Of a stretch of 51,511 bases of DNA, positions 35,693 to 45,431 are shown one piece after another. The DNA is from Roseovarius gahaiensis. GTDB taxonomy: Bacteria; Pseudomonadota; Alphaproteobacteria; Rhodobacterales; Rhodobacteraceae. How positions within the stretch are numbered: the first letter of the stretch is position 1; each line of letters starts with the position of its first letter. The translations under genes and the position numbers were made by a program. Where the stretch lies: positions 1-51,511 of the forward strand of contig NZ_JAAORB010000018.1 in NCBI RefSeq assembly GCF_011601345.1, given 5' to 3'. The notes beneath the pieces are model-generated. The model saw only the letters and a program-made list of their open reading frames with translations, was not told the origin of the DNA and did no database searches.

Positions 35693-36733
35693 ATGAGCCA
35701 GACCCTGACCGTGAGACGCCCCGACGATTGGCACCTGCATCTGCGCGATGGCGCGATGCTACGCGCCGTCCTGCCTGAAAGCGCGCGCCATTTTGGCCGC
35801 GCCATCATCATGCCCAACCTTGTGCCGCCTGTCGTCACTTCGGACGAGGCCCGCGCCTATCGCGACCGGATCATGGCCGCCTTGCCCGAGGGCAGCGATT
35901 TCCGGCCGTTGATGACGCTGTACTTGACCGAAGACACCGACCCGGCCGATGTTGTGCGTGCCCATACCGAAGGGCTGATCTCAGCGGTCAAACTCTACCC
36001 CGCCGGGGCCACCACCAATTCGGCCAGCGGTGTGCGCGATTTCGACCGGGTGCGCGGCGTGCTTGACGCAATGGCCGAAGTGGGCTGTCCGCTGTGCGTG
36101 CATGGCGAGGTGACCGATGCCGATATCGACATCTTTGACCGTGAGGCCGTATTCATCGACCGTGTGCTTGATCCGATCCGCCGCGCCACACCCGGCCTGC
36201 GCGTGATCTTGGAACATATCACCACACGTGACGGGATCGAGTATGTCAAATCCGCCGATCACGGTCTGGGCGGCACCATCACCACGCATCACCTGATCAT
36301 CAATCGCAACCATATTCTGGTGGGTGGGATCAAACCGCATTACTACTGCCTGCCCGTCGCCAAACGCGAAGAGCACCGCCTTGCCCTGCGCGCCGCCGCG
36401 ACCAGCGGCGATGCCCGGTTTTTCCTTGGCACCGATAGTGCCCCGCATACCGATGCCAACAAGCAAAGCGGCTGCGGCTGTGCCGGCTGCTTCACCGCCA
36501 CCAATACCATGTCGATCCTTGCCCAAGTGTTCGAGGAAGAAAACGCGCTGGACCAGCTGGAAGCTTTCACATCCCGGAACGGCCCCGACTTCTACCGCCT
36601 GCCGGTCAACGACAGCACCCTGACCCTGACCAAGAGCGATCAGCCCATGGATTATCCGGCGCAGATCGTCACCGGCGATGGTCCTGTTACTGTTTTTGAC
36701 CCAGGCTTTCCCCTGTATTGGCAGGTCAGCTGA
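35693..36733 (+). CDS. pyrC: Dihydroorotase, type II
   Basis: The 346-residue amidohydrolase starts at ATG 35693 ([20 protein letters not shown]). The metal site HxH is in DWHLHLRDG, the carboxylated Lys in [14 protein letters not shown], and later His in ILEHITT and in [10 protein letters not shown]. The catalytic Asp is in [12 protein letters not shown]. It closes carbamoyl-aspartate to dihydroorotate in pyrimidine synthesis. pyrE follows 76 bases later and acts two steps on. Confidence 0.95.
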   Translation: MSQTLTVRRPDDWHLHLRDGAMLRAVLPESARHFGRAIIMPNLVPPVVTSDEARAYRDRIMAALPEGSDFRPLMTLYLTEDTDPADVVRAHTEGLISAVKLYPAGATTNSASGVRDFDRVRGVLDAMAEVGCPLCVHGEVTDADIDIFDREAVFIDRVLDPIRRATPGLRVILEHITTRDGIEYVKSADHGLGGTITTHHLIINRNHILVGGIKPHYYCLPVAKREEHRLALRAAATSGDARFFLGTDSAPHTDANKQSGCGCAGCFTATNTMSILAQVFEEENALDQLEAFTSRNGPDFYRLPVNDSTLTLTKSDQPMDYPAQIVTGDGPVTVFDPGFPLYWQVS

Positions 36734-36809
36734 CCGCTTTCTTCGTGCTGAAATATCATTGCCCGAGGCATGAAACCTACGGTGCCCGGCCTGCAAAGGA
36801 CAAAATACG

Positions 36810-37484
36810 ATGATCCCGACCTCCTACCCCGCGCCCCAAGAAATCGCCCGCCTGACCGCGCGGATGCTGCTGGAAATCGGGGCTGTGCATTTCAATGCCG
36901 ATGAACCGTTCACACTGGCCAGCGGCCTGCCGTCGCCCACCTATATCGACTGCCGCAAGCTGATCTCGTATCCGCGCATCCGCTCCACGCTGATGGATTT
37001 TCTGACCGTCACCGTGATGCGCAACGCCGGGCTTGAGGCATTCGACAACATCGCCGGGGGGGAAACCGCGGGCATCCCCTTTGCCGCGCTGGTGGCCGAA
37101 CGCATGGCCCTGCCGATGACCTATGTGCGCAAGAAACCCAAGGGCTATGGCCGCAACGCCCGGATCGAAGGGGACATGCGCGACGGTCAGCGTGTGTTGC
37201 TGGTCGAAGACCTGACCACCGATGGCGGCTCCAAGCTCAGCTTTGTGGACGCGATCCGCGACACGGGTGCGACCTGCGAACACACAGCGGTGATTTTCTA
37301 CTACGGCATCTTCCCGGAAACGGAAAAGACATTGGGCGACCACGGTGTGGCGCTGCATCACCTGTGCACATGGTGGGATGTTCTGGCCGAGGCTCGGGCG
37401 CAAGGCGCGTTTGATACCGCAACGCTGAACGGTGTCGAATCGTTCCTCAACGACCCCCGCGCATGGCAGGCCGCGCGCGGCTAA
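36810..37484 (+). CDS. pyrE: Orotate phosphoribosyltransferase
   Basis: The 224-residue enzyme joins orotate with PRPP to form OMP. The PRPP-binding signature is [13 protein letters not shown], and [17 protein letters not shown] holds the flexible catalytic loop. Length and order agree with the bacterial family. It follows pyrC in the same orientation. After it comes a 219-base gap that carries DnaA boxes before dnaB. Confidence 0.95.
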   Translation: MIPTSYPAPQEIARLTARMLLEIGAVHFNADEPFTLASGLPSPTYIDCRKLISYPRIRSTLMDFLTVTVMRNAGLEAFDNIAGGETAGIPFAALVAERMALPMTYVRKKPKGYGRNARIEGDMRDGQRVLLVEDLTTDGGSKLSFVDAIRDTGATCEHTAVIFYYGIFPETEKTLGDHGVALHHLCTWWDVLAEARAQGAFDTATLNGVESFLNDPRAWQAARG

Positions 37485-37614
37485 GCGCGCCCGACCAGAA
37501 GCGGATAAAAAATATTTTTGCTGCTTTATGGTCACGGACATGGCGGTGCCGCCTGACTGCGCCACATCATACAGCGGCAATTCCGGGCTGCACCCCTAAA
37601 TCATGTGTGCTACT

Positions 37615-37634
37615 TTATACACAGATCATCCACA
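37615..37634 (+). promoter_or_regulatory. Pair of DnaA boxes upstream of dnaB
   Basis: TTATACACA (37615-37623) is an exact match to the DnaA box consensus TTATNCACA. TCATCCACA (37626-37634) differs by one base from TTATCCACA. They are in the same direction with two bases between, a spacing of 11 bp or one helix turn, and lie about 70 bases before the dnaB start. The rest of the gap has an AT-rich palindrome AAAAATATTTTT near 37507. Confidence 0.6.
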
Positions 37635-37703
37635 GGTTTGTTCCCATTGCCGCCGCATGTTTGGCCCAGCTAAGACCACGTCCCAGAAGGATCGGGGGAT
37701 ACC

Positions 37704-39203
37704 ATGAATGAAGTCGCAAGTTTCAACGCCGCCGGCATAAACCCAGGCACCGATGCCGACGCCGCCCAAGCCATGCCACATTCAATCGAAGCCGAGCAGC
37801 AGCTTTTGGGCGCGCTTCTGACCAACAATGACGTGTATGACCGCGTCGCCTCGATCATCCAGCCACATCACTTTTATGACCCCGTCCATCAGCGCATCTA
37901 TGAAACCGCGGTGGCCCGCATCGCCAAGGGCAATCTGGCCTCGCCGGTCACGCTCAAGGCGTTTCTGGATGACGATGAGGGGCTGAAGGAATTGGGTGGC
38001 CCGGCTTATCTGGCCAAGCTGGCGGGCGCGGCGATCAGCGCGTTTGCGGTGCGTGACTATGCCCAGATGATCCACGACATGGCAATCCGGCGCGAATTGA
38101 TCGGCCTTGGCCACGACATCGTCGGCAAGGCCACCCGCGCCGAGGTGGAAAGCGAACCGCGCGACCAGATCATCGAAGCCGAACAAAAGCTCTATAAACT
38201 CAGCGAACAGGGCCAATCCGACAGCGGGTTTCAATCGTTCCTCAAGGCCGTGACCGATGCGGTCAACGTCGCCAACGCCGCTTATCAACGCGAAGGCGGC
38301 TTGGCCGGGGTATCGACCGGGCTGATCGACATGGACAAGAAACTGGGCGGACTGCACAAATCCGACCTTCTGATCCTTGCCGGTCGCCCGTCGATGGGCA
38401 AAACCTCGCTCGCCACCAACATCGCCTATAATGTCGCCAAGGCCTACAAGCGCGGCACCCTGCCCGATGGCACCGAGGGCACAGTCGATGGCGGCGTGGT
38501 GGGCTTTTACAGCCTTGAAATGAGCGCCGAGCAATTGGCCGGGCGGATTTTGGCGGAAGCTTCGGAAATCTCCTCGCACAAGATCCGTCAGGGCGACATG
38601 GAAGAAAGCGAATTCCGCCGCTTCGTCGAAGCCGCCAAAGAGCTGGAATCCTGCCCGCTGTTCATCGACGACACCCCAGCGCTGCCGATTGCGCAGCTGG
38701 CCGCGCGGGCGCGGCGGCTGAAACGCATTCACGGGCTGGATTTGCTGATCGTCGACTACCTGCAACTGGTGCGCGGCACCTCGGACAATCGGGTGCAGGA
38801 AATCGCTGAAATCTCGATGGGCCTCAAGGCGATTGCCAAGGAACTGAATATTCCCGTCATGGCCCTGTCCCAGCTGTCACGTCAGGTCGAAAGCCGCGAC
38901 GACAAGCGCCCGCAACTTTCCGACTTGCGCGAATCCGGCTCGATCGAACAGGACGCCGACGTTGTGATGTTCGTGTTCCGCGAAGAATATTACGTGGAAC
39001 GTGAAAAACCATCGGATGAGAAGCTTGATGAAATGGCCGCGTGGCAAGAACGCATGTCACGCCTGCATGGCAAGGCCGAGGTGGTCATCGGCAAACAGCG
39101 CCACGGCCCCATCGGCACGGTCGAGCTGAGCTTCGAATCACAGTTCACCCGCTTCGGCAACCTGATCAAACCTTGGCAGCAAGGTGCCGAGCAGGACTTC
39201 TAG
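37704..39203 (+). CDS. dnaB: Replicative DNA helicase DnaB
   Basis: The 499-residue protein has the N-terminal helical domain (PHSIEAEQQLLGALLTN) and the RecA-like domain with Walker A GRPSMGKTS at 227-235. Walker B is in DLLIVDYLQL. The DnaB motifs LSQLSRQVESRDDKRP and DLRESGSIEQDADVVMF complete the family signature. It unwinds DNA at the replication fork. Length is normal, and no intein is present. Confidence 0.97.
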   Translation: MNEVASFNAAGINPGTDADAAQAMPHSIEAEQQLLGALLTNNDVYDRVASIIQPHHFYDPVHQRIYETAVARIAKGNLASPVTLKAFLDDDEGLKELGGPAYLAKLAGAAISAFAVRDYAQMIHDMAIRRELIGLGHDIVGKATRAEVESEPRDQIIEAEQKLYKLSEQGQSDSGFQSFLKAVTDAVNVANAAYQREGGLAGVSTGLIDMDKKLGGLHKSDLLILAGRPSMGKTSLATNIAYNVAKAYKRGTLPDGTEGTVDGGVVGFYSLEMSAEQLAGRILAEASEISSHKIRQGDMEESEFRRFVEAAKELESCPLFIDDTPALPIAQLAARARRLKRIHGLDLLIVDYLQLVRGTSDNRVQEIAEISMGLKAIAKELNIPVMALSQLSRQVESRDDKRPQLSDLRESGSIEQDADVVMFVFREEYYVEREKPSDEKLDEMAAWQERMSRLHGKAEVVIGKQRHGPIGTVELSFESQFTRFGNLIKPWQQGAEQDF

Positions 39204-39234
39204 GCGCAGGCGCCGGGTGTTGCAGCAGCTGCCC

Positions 39235-39256
39235 CTTCATTGTTCCAAAAATACTC
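39235..39256 (-). repeat. Dispersed motif, copy 3 (between dnaB and alr)
   Basis: Reverse-strand copy of the GTATTTTTGGAACAATGA motif in the 159-base dnaB-alr gap, 32 bases after the dnaB stop. A GC-rich imperfect hairpin follows at about 39260-39297. Confidence 0.65.
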
Positions 39257-39362
39257 AAACCGGCACGCGGGTGCGGCCCGGGTGCCGCGCGTGGGGCTTC
39301 TGATCCCGGTTGCAGCCTGTTTCCTCTTGACCCTTGCCCGCATCCTGTCAAAACCCGAGGCC

Positions 39363-40400
39363 ATGAGCAGCGCAACCTTAACAATTGATCTTGATGCCAT
39401 CTGCGCCAACTGGCGCGCATTGGACGCCCAAAGCACCAGTGAAACCGCCGCCGTGGTCAAGGCTGACGCCTACGGGCTCGGTGCCGACCGCGTGGCCCGC
39501 GCGTTGGCCAAGGCGGGCGCACGCACGTTTTTCGTCGCCATCGCCGAAGAAGGTGCCGCTCTGCGTCAGGCGTTGGGACCGGGGCCCGTGATCAACGTTT
39601 TTTCCGGCCATATGGCGGGCGATGCGGATATGATCGGCGATATGGACCTTGTGCCGATGATCAACTCGCTTGATCAGATGATCCGCCATGTCGAAGCCTT
39701 GCCGGGCCATCCGTTTGGCGTGCAGCTTGACAGCGGCATGAACCGGTTAGGGATGGAGCCTGCCGAATGGGCCGCCACCCGCGAGGTGGCGCTGTCGCAA
39801 GCGCCCACCGTTCTGATGAGCCATCTGGCCTGCGCCGACGATCCCGACGATCCGATGAACCGACAGCAGCTTGAGTGTTTCCGCGACATGACCGCCGACA
39901 CTGGTGTGCCTTTGTGCTTTGCCAATACCGGCGGGGTGCTGATGGGGCCAGAGTTTCACTTTGACCTGACGCGCCCCGGCATCGGCCTTTACGGTGGCCT
40001 GCCGTTTGCCGACGCGCAGCCGGTGGTAACGCTGGACATTCCGGTGATCCAGTGCCGCGATCTGGAACCGGGCGAAACCGTGGGCTATGCCAACACCTTC
40101 ACAGCAACACGTCCGACCCGCATCGCCACCGTGGCGGCGGGCTATGCCGATGGCATTCACCGGGCGATGGGGGCCAAAACCCATATGCTGGCCGATGGCG
40201 CGCCCTGCCCTCTGGCGGGCCGCATCTCGATGGATTTGATCGGGGTGGATGTGACCGATCTGGGATACGATCCCAAATCCCTGCAATTGCTGGGCCGCGA
40301 ACAGGGCATCGATGTCTTGGCCGACAACGCGGGCACAATCGGCTATGAAATCCTGACCGCGCTAGGATCGCGCTATACACGCCGGTATCTGGGCGGATGA
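39363..40400 (+). CDS. alr: Alanine racemase
   Basis: The start at 39363 ([20 protein letters not shown]) gives 345 residues; the longer open frame from 39240 includes the intergenic repeat. PLP is bound by K33 in [11 protein letters not shown], and the second base is Tyr in [10 protein letters not shown]. It supplies D-alanine for peptidoglycan. Its stop overlaps the start of mlaE by ATGA, which couples it to lipid transport genes. Confidence 0.95.
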   Translation: MSSATLTIDLDAICANWRALDAQSTSETAAVVKADAYGLGADRVARALAKAGARTFFVAIAEEGAALRQALGPGPVINVFSGHMAGDADMIGDMDLVPMINSLDQMIRHVEALPGHPFGVQLDSGMNRLGMEPAEWAATREVALSQAPTVLMSHLACADDPDDPMNRQQLECFRDMTADTGVPLCFANTGGVLMGPEFHFDLTRPGIGLYGGLPFADAQPVVTLDIPVIQCRDLEPGETVGYANTFTATRPTRIATVAAGYADGIHRAMGAKTHMLADGAPCPLAGRISMDLIGVDVTDLGYDPKSLQLLGREQGIDVLADNAGTIGYEILTALGSRYTRRYLGG

Positions 40401-41182
40401 GGCTGATCACCCGCCCCCTTGGTCGCCTTGGGCGGCAGGTTCTGGCCGCGCTGGCGATGATTGGCCGCATGACGATGTTTGCCGGGCAAACCGTGACCCA
40501 TCTGGCCCGCCCACCGTTTTACGGCCGCGAATTTCTGCACGCGCTGATGCAGATCGGGTGGCTGTCGCTGCCAGTTGTGGGCATGACGGCGCTGTTTACC
40601 GGCGGCGCGCTGGCGCTGCAAATCTATGCAGGCGGCGCGCGGTTCAACGCCGAAACGGTGGTGCCGTCGATCGTGGCCATTGGCCTGACGCGCGAATTGG
40701 GCCCGGTGCTGGGTGGGTTGATGGTTGCGGCGCGCGTGGCGTCGAGCATTGCCGCCGAAATCGGCACCATGAAAGTCACCGAGCAGATCGACGCGCTGAC
40801 CACGCTGTCGACCAACCCGATGAAATACCTCACCCTGCCCCGCGTTCTTGCGGCGACACTGGCGGTGCCGGTTCTGGTGGGGGTGGGCGATGTTCTGGGG
40901 ATCATGGGCGGTTTTTTGGTCGGCGTCGGTCGGCTGGATTTCGGCGCTGGCACCTACCTGCACAACACGATTGATTTTCTTGAGGCGTGGGACGTCATAT
41001 CGGGCCTGATCAAGGGCGCGGTGTTTGGCTTTATCGTGGCCTTGATGGGCTGCTATTACGGCATGCAATCGGGCCGCGGCGCCCAAGGCGTGGGCCGCGC
41101 CACCAAATCCGCCGTCGTGGCGGCCAGCGTGTTGATCCTGGCGTCGAACTACCTTCTGACAGAATTGTTTTTCTCGGCATGA
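40397..41182 (+). CDS. mlaE: MlaE-family ABC transporter permease
   Basis: The 261-residue membrane protein matches the MlaE permease family: [45 protein letters not shown] is the conserved cytoplasmic loop. It forms the transmembrane part of a system moving phospholipids between inner and outer membrane. It overlaps both alr and mlaF by four bases. No MlaD (MCE) or MlaC gene is next to it. Confidence 0.93.
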   Translation: MRLITRPLGRLGRQVLAALAMIGRMTMFAGQTVTHLARPPFYGREFLHALMQIGWLSLPVVGMTALFTGGALALQIYAGGARFNAETVVPSIVAIGLTRELGPVLGGLMVAARVASSIAAEIGTMKVTEQIDALTTLSTNPMKYLTLPRVLAATLAVPVLVGVGDVLGIMGGFLVGVGRLDFGAGTYLHNTIDFLEAWDVISGLIKGAVFGFIVALMGCYYGMQSGRGAQGVGRATKSAVVAASVLILASNYLLTELFFSA

Positions 41183-41925
41183 TAGACCTGCGCGGCGTTC
41201 ATAAGGCATTTGGCACCAACAAGGTGCTGCAGGGGGTGGACCTGACCATTCCCACCGGCTCGTCGATGGTGATCATCGGCGGCTCGGGCACCGGGAAATC
41301 GGTGGCGCTGAAATGCATTCTGGGCTTGATCCGCCATGACGCGGGCGAAATTCTGCTGGACGGCAAGGACGTGACCAAAGGCGACCGTGACGCATTTCTG
41401 GCGCGCTTTGGCATGTTGTTTCAGGGCGGCGCGCTGTTTGACAGCCTGCCAGTATGGCAAAACGTGGCGTTCCGCCTGCTGCGCGGCTCGCTCAAGCGGC
41501 CCAAGGCCGAAGCCCGCGAAATCGCCATCGAAAAGCTGCGCCGCGTCGGCCTGACGCCGGAACAGGCCGATAAATTCCCCGCTGAGCTGTCGGGCGGGAT
41601 GCAGAAACGCGTGGGCCTTGCCCGCGCCATCGCCGCCGAGCCCGAGATCATCTTTTTCGACGAGCCGACCACCGGGCTTGATCCGATCATGTCGGGCGTG
41701 ATCAACGACCTGATCCGCGAAATCGTCGTGGAAATGGGCGCCACCGCCATGACCATCACCCATGATATGACATCGGTGCGCGCCATCGCCGACAACGTGG
41801 CGATGCTGCATGACGGGGTGATCCAATGGACCGGACCGGTGGCCGATATGGATGCCTCGGGCGACCCCTACCTTGATCAGTTCATCCACGGCCGCGCCGA
41901 CGGCCCGATCGAGGCGGTGCGATAG
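41179..41925 (+). CDS. mlaF: MlaF-family ABC transporter ATPase
   Basis: The start at 41179 ([20 protein letters not shown]) overlaps the mlaE stop. The 248-residue ATPase has Walker A IGGSGTGKSV, signature LSGGMQKRVGLAR, Walker B IIFFDEPTTGLDP and switch His in MTITHDM. It powers MlaE. A pair of perfect palindromes lies directly after its stop. Confidence 0.94.
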   Translation: MIDLRGVHKAFGTNKVLQGVDLTIPTGSSMVIIGGSGTGKSVALKCILGLIRHDAGEILLDGKDVTKGDRDAFLARFGMLFQGGALFDSLPVWQNVAFRLLRGSLKRPKAEAREIAIEKLRRVGLTPEQADKFPAELSGGMQKRVGLARAIAAEPEIIFFDEPTTGLDPIMSGVINDLIREIVVEMGATAMTITHDMTSVRAIADNVAMLHDGVIQWTGPVADMDASGDPYLDQFIHGRADGPIEAVR

Positions 41926-41933
41926 CCGCGATG

Positions 41934-41979
41934 CAAGCCGTTTCGAAACGGCTTGGCAAAAATCTTCGAAGATTTTTGC
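41934..41979. repeat. Two abutting perfect palindromes after mlaF
   Basis: Positions 41934-41955 (22 bases) and 41956-41979 (24 bases) are each perfect palindromes and touch with no gap. Both are centred on TTCGAA; half-sites are CAAGCCGTTTC and GCAAAAATCTTC. They lie 9 bases after mlaF. They could be hairpins that end or protect the transcript, or protein sites. The AT-rich second one has T5 inside its 3' arm. Confidence 0.7.
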
Positions 41980-42028
41980 GCGCAATCGTAAGCTATGTGA
42001 CACTTAAACACCCGGATAGGCGAACCTG

Positions 42029-42520
42029 ATGTTGAAATACGCAAACTTGGCGCTGTTGATCCTCTACCCCGTCGCTTGGTTTGCGCCGCTCTTGCGCGCG
42101 GGGATTGACCTGCCGCTGTTCGGCCTATCCGAGATCAGCGTTGTTTCAGGCCTGCAAAGCCTTTGGGACACCGACGTCGTGCTGGCGCTGATCGTCACCG
42201 CCTTTGCCCTGTTCGCGCCTTATCTGAAAACCATCGGCCTTGCGCTTGTTCATTTCGGCCTCATGCGCCGCAAGGTTCTGCCGGTGCTGCACATTTTTGG
42301 CAAACTGGCGATGGCCGACGTTTTTCTGATCGCGGTCTATATCACCGTCCTCAAGGGCATTGGCTTGGGCCGGATCGAGGTGGCTTGGGGGTTATACCTG
42401 TTCACGGCATGCATTCTGGCCTCGATCGGACTCAGCTATTTGACCGACAAGCGCCGCCAGAACAGAGCAAATGTTGACAGATCGGCAACAAAAACACCCG
42501 AAAACCGCTGCAAACCCTGA
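42029..42520 (+). CDS. PqiA-like (paraquat-inducible protein A) membrane protein, short form
   Basis: The 163-residue protein is predicted to have four membrane helices. It contains GLSEISVVSGLQSLWD-like and KTIGLALVHFG segments of the PqiA domain, here in one copy. Full PqiA proteins have two such domains and a Cys-rich ribbon, which are absent. PqiA-type proteins act with MCE lipid transport systems in E. coli, so its position just after mlaEF is suggestive. Confidence 0.7.
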   Translation: MLKYANLALLILYPVAWFAPLLRAGIDLPLFGLSEISVVSGLQSLWDTDVVLALIVTAFALFAPYLKTIGLALVHFGLMRRKVLPVLHIFGKLAMADVFLIAVYITVLKGIGLGRIEVAWGLYLFTACILASIGLSYLTDKRRQNRANVDRSATKTPENRCKP

Positions 42521-42617
42521 CTTGACACAAAGTTAATCGCGCGCGCCCTAGTAATTCCTCCCAAACCGGCGAAAAATCGCTTATATTGATGTGATAGGTC
42601 TTTCTGGGGGGAAAGTC

Positions 42618-43382
42618 GTGCCAAGCCAAATCAAACCCTTTGTCGGACTGTGCGCGCAGCTTTTGCAGCGGCTGGCGGTTGTGATTTTTGTCCTTGCGGC
42701 CGTGGTTCTCTATGGGGTGACCTTGATGGCTGCATTTGGGGCCGTGCCATGGCTTGAGATTCAAGCGTCGGTCGGCGGTGTGCTCTATGAAAATGCCGGG
42801 CAGATCGCGCAAATCGGGGTGACGGGTCTGGCGGTTTTGCTGTGCTTTTACCTGCCAAGCAATGCACGGATCATGCGGCTGGAGACCTCGCACCGGCGGT
42901 TCGAGACCGGCATGCACGATGTGGCGCGCGCCTATGCGCTGGCCCATGCCGCCGACCGCGAAGGCCTGTTTCGCATGTCCTCCGAGTTTGACGCGGTGCG
43001 CGAGCGGCTCAACTATCTGCGCGATCATCCCGATCTGCAAAGCCTAGAGCCAGCGCTGTTGGATGTGGCTGCCCAAATGTCGCATATCAGCCGTGAATTG
43101 GCCGAGGTCTATTCAGACGAACGGGTGGACCGCGCGCGCGCCTTCCTGACCCAACGCCAACAAGAGGTGGACGCCTTCAATGCCCGGCTGGATCACGCCA
43201 AGCAGGTGTGCCGCTACCTGAAACATTGGGCGCATGAGGTTGATCTGGAAGAAAGCGTTGCGGTCAGTCAACTCAATCGCCTGCGCGACGACCTGCGCGA
43301 TATTCTACCTGAACTCGGCCACGAGGACGTGGTCGATGCCGGACAGAGGGTTCTTGATCTGTCCAAGAAAGCCGCTGAATAG
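42618..43382 (+). CDS. Membrane protein with long helical cytoplasmic part, unknown function
   Basis: The start at GTG 42618 is preferred because GGGGGGA lies six bases upstream; ATG 42591 has no ribosome site. The 254-residue product begins with two membrane helices (residues about 14-38 and 58-78). A long alpha-helical, probably coiled-coil region follows, with NARIMRLETSHRRFETGMHD. Similar Rhodobacteraceae proteins are often called DNA repair protein, probably by adjacency to radA, and I see no repair motif. It may be co-transcribed with radA, 39 bases on. Confidence 0.7.
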   Translation: MPSQIKPFVGLCAQLLQRLAVVIFVLAAVVLYGVTLMAAFGAVPWLEIQASVGGVLYENAGQIAQIGVTGLAVLLCFYLPSNARIMRLETSHRRFETGMHDVARAYALAHAADREGLFRMSSEFDAVRERLNYLRDHPDLQSLEPALLDVAAQMSHISRELAEVYSDERVDRARAFLTQRQQEVDAFNARLDHAKQVCRYLKHWAHEVDLEESVAVSQLNRLRDDLRDILPELGHEDVVDAGQRVLDLSKKAAE

Positions 43383-43421
43383 GGGTTTGACGGCCCGCCC
43401 CCCTTCGGGCAAGAGCATCCT

Positions 43422-44786
43422 ATGGCGAAACTTAACACCTTTACCTGCTCGGCCTGCGGGGCCTCGTTCTCGAAATGGTCGGGCCGCTGCGATGGCTGCG
43501 GCGAATGGAACACCATCGTCGAGGAAGCACCGCTTTCGGCCGGGCCCGCGTCGAAATCTTTGGGCGCGAAACGCGGCACACCGATCACGCTGACCGATTT
43601 GTCAGCCAAGGAAACCCCGCCGCCGCGCACCGGCTCGGGGATGGATGAGTTGGACAGGGTTCTGGGCGGCGGCCTTGTGCCAGCCAGCGCCATCCTTGTC
43701 GGCGGGGATCCGGGCATCGGCAAATCGACCTTGCTGCTGCAAGCCGCCGCGCGGTTCGCACAAGCGGGTCTGAAAACCTTCTATATTTCCGGCGAAGAGG
43801 CCAGCGCGCAGGTTCGGATGCGGGCGCAGCGCCTTGCACTGGCCGACGCACCGGTGAAACTGGCCGCGGCCACCAGCCTGCGCGACATCCTCACGACCCT
43901 TGAAACCGAAGCCCCTGATCTGGTGATCATCGATTCGATCCAAACGGTCTGGGCCGATAACGTGGACAGCGTGCCCGGCAGCGTCAGCCAAGTGCGCGCC
44001 GCCGCGCATGAATTGACAACCTTTGCCAAGCGCAAGGGCTCAAGCGTCGTGATGGTGGGCCATGTCACCAAGGACGGCCAAATCGCCGGGCCGCGCGTTG
44101 TCGAACATATGGTCGATACGGTGCTGTATTTCGAAGGCGAACGCGGCCACCAGTTTCGCATTTTGCGCAGCGTCAAGAACCGCTTTGGCCCGGCTGACGA
44201 AATCGGTGTGTTCGAGATGACCGGCGCCGGGCTGGCCGAGGTGGCCAACCCGTCCGAGCTGTTTTTATCGGGGCGTGGCAACCCGGCCCCCGGTTCGGTT
44301 GTGTTCGCCGGGATCGAGGGCACGCGGCCCGTTCTGGTGGAAATGCAGGCGCTTGTCGCCCCAACCCCGCACAGCCAACCGCGCCGCGCGGTGGTGGGCT
44401 GGGACAGCGCGCGCCTGTCAATGATCTTGGCCGTGCTTGAGGCGCGCTGCGGCATACCCTTTGCGGGGCTCGACGTTTACCTGAATGTCGCGGGCGGCAT
44501 CAAGATATCCGAACCGGCCGCCGATCTGGCCGTGGCCGCCGCGCTGCTGAGTGCGCGCGAGGACACCAGCCTGCCATCGGAGACCGTGGTTTTCGGCGAA
44601 ATCAGCCTGTCCGGCGCGCTCAGGCCGGTGGGCCAAACCGAAAACAGGTTGAAAGAGGCGCGAAAACTTGGTTTCACATCAGCTATTGTGCCGACGGGCG
44701 GAAAACCCGGCGGTGATGGCGGGCTGACACTGACGCGCATGAGCGATCTGACAGCTTTTGTAGGTGAAGTTATCGGCGCAGGGTAA
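43422..44786 (+). CDS. radA: DNA repair protein RadA
   Basis: The 454-residue protein has an N-terminal zinc ribbon (C9, C12, C23, C26) and a RecA-like core with Walker A GGDPGIGKST at 94-103. The RadA motif KNRFG is in VKNRFGPADEIGVF, and the C-terminal Lon-like domain is inactive. It processes recombination intermediates by branch migration. Length is normal. cvpA follows after 31 bases, so both are probably in one transcript. Confidence 0.95.
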   Translation: MAKLNTFTCSACGASFSKWSGRCDGCGEWNTIVEEAPLSAGPASKSLGAKRGTPITLTDLSAKETPPPRTGSGMDELDRVLGGGLVPASAILVGGDPGIGKSTLLLQAAARFAQAGLKTFYISGEEASAQVRMRAQRLALADAPVKLAAATSLRDILTTLETEAPDLVIIDSIQTVWADNVDSVPGSVSQVRAAAHELTTFAKRKGSSVVMVGHVTKDGQIAGPRVVEHMVDTVLYFEGERGHQFRILRSVKNRFGPADEIGVFEMTGAGLAEVANPSELFLSGRGNPAPGSVVFAGIEGTRPVLVEMQALVAPTPHSQPRRAVVGWDSARLSMILAVLEARCGIPFAGLDVYLNVAGGIKISEPAADLAVAAALLSAREDTSLPSETVVFGEISLSGALRPVGQTENRLKEARKLGFTSAIVPTGGKPGGDGGLTLTRMSDLTAFVGEVIGAG

Positions 44787-44817
44787 ACAAAGCGTCGCAA
44801 GGGACAGGACGGAACAT

Positions 44818-45405
44818 ATGGACGGTTTCACCATTATCGACGGCGTTGTGGCGCTTGTCATCGTCTTGTCGGCCCTGCTGGCCTATTCGCGCGGTCTGGT
44901 GCGCGAGGCGCTGGCGATCGCGGGCTGGGTCGTGGCCGGCCTTCTAGCTTTCATCTTTGCGCCGCAGGTCGAACCACTGGTCAAAGAGGTGCCGGTGATC
45001 GGCGACTTCATCGCCGACAGTTGCGAATTGTCGATGATCGGGGCGTTCGCCTTGGTCTTTGCCGTGGCCTTGATCGTGGCATCATTCATCACCCCGCTGT
45101 TTTCGTCGCTTGTGCAGCGCTCGGCACTGGGCGGTGTGGATCAGGCGTTGGGCTTTTTGTTCGGCGTGGCGCGCGGCATCCTTTTGGTGGCGATCGCGTA
45201 TTTTGTGTACGAAACCGTGGTCACCAGCCAGAACATCGCGGTGATCGACGATAGCCGCTCGGCCCGGGTTTTTAGCCGGATGACCGAAAAGGTACAGGAC
45301 GGGAACCCCGAACAGGCGTTGGGCTGGATCACCCTGCAATACGAGGAACTGGTCAGCGCCTGCGATGCGCCCGCTGCGCCAGAAACAGACACAACCGGCA
45401 ACTGA
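44818..45405 (+). CDS. cvpA: CvpA-family membrane protein
   Basis: The 195-residue protein starts at ATG 44818 and begins FTIIDGVVALVIVLSALLAYSRGLVREAL, the CvpA signature. Four membrane helices are visible, and a short hydrophilic tail ends in APETDTTGN. CvpA is needed for colicin V export in E. coli and is often found before purF. Here purF is near but separated by a small DUF606 gene. Confidence 0.9.
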   Translation: MDGFTIIDGVVALVIVLSALLAYSRGLVREALAIAGWVVAGLLAFIFAPQVEPLVKEVPVIGDFIADSCELSMIGAFALVFAVALIVASFITPLFSSLVQRSALGGVDQALGFLFGVARGILLVAIAYFVYETVVTSQNIAVIDDSRSARVFSRMTEKVQDGNPEQALGWITLQYEELVSACDAPAAPETDTTGN

Positions 45406-45431
45406 ACGCCGCTTTGATCGCCGGAGGTCAA

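Noticed and set aside
37485..37703. Chromosomal origin of replication
   Set aside because: Only two DnaA boxes and a short AT palindrome are seen, and neighbouring genes are not those around known alphaproteobacterial origins.
41934..41979. CRISPR or attachment site
   Set aside because: There are only two unequal palindromes with no spacers, and no integrase or cas gene.
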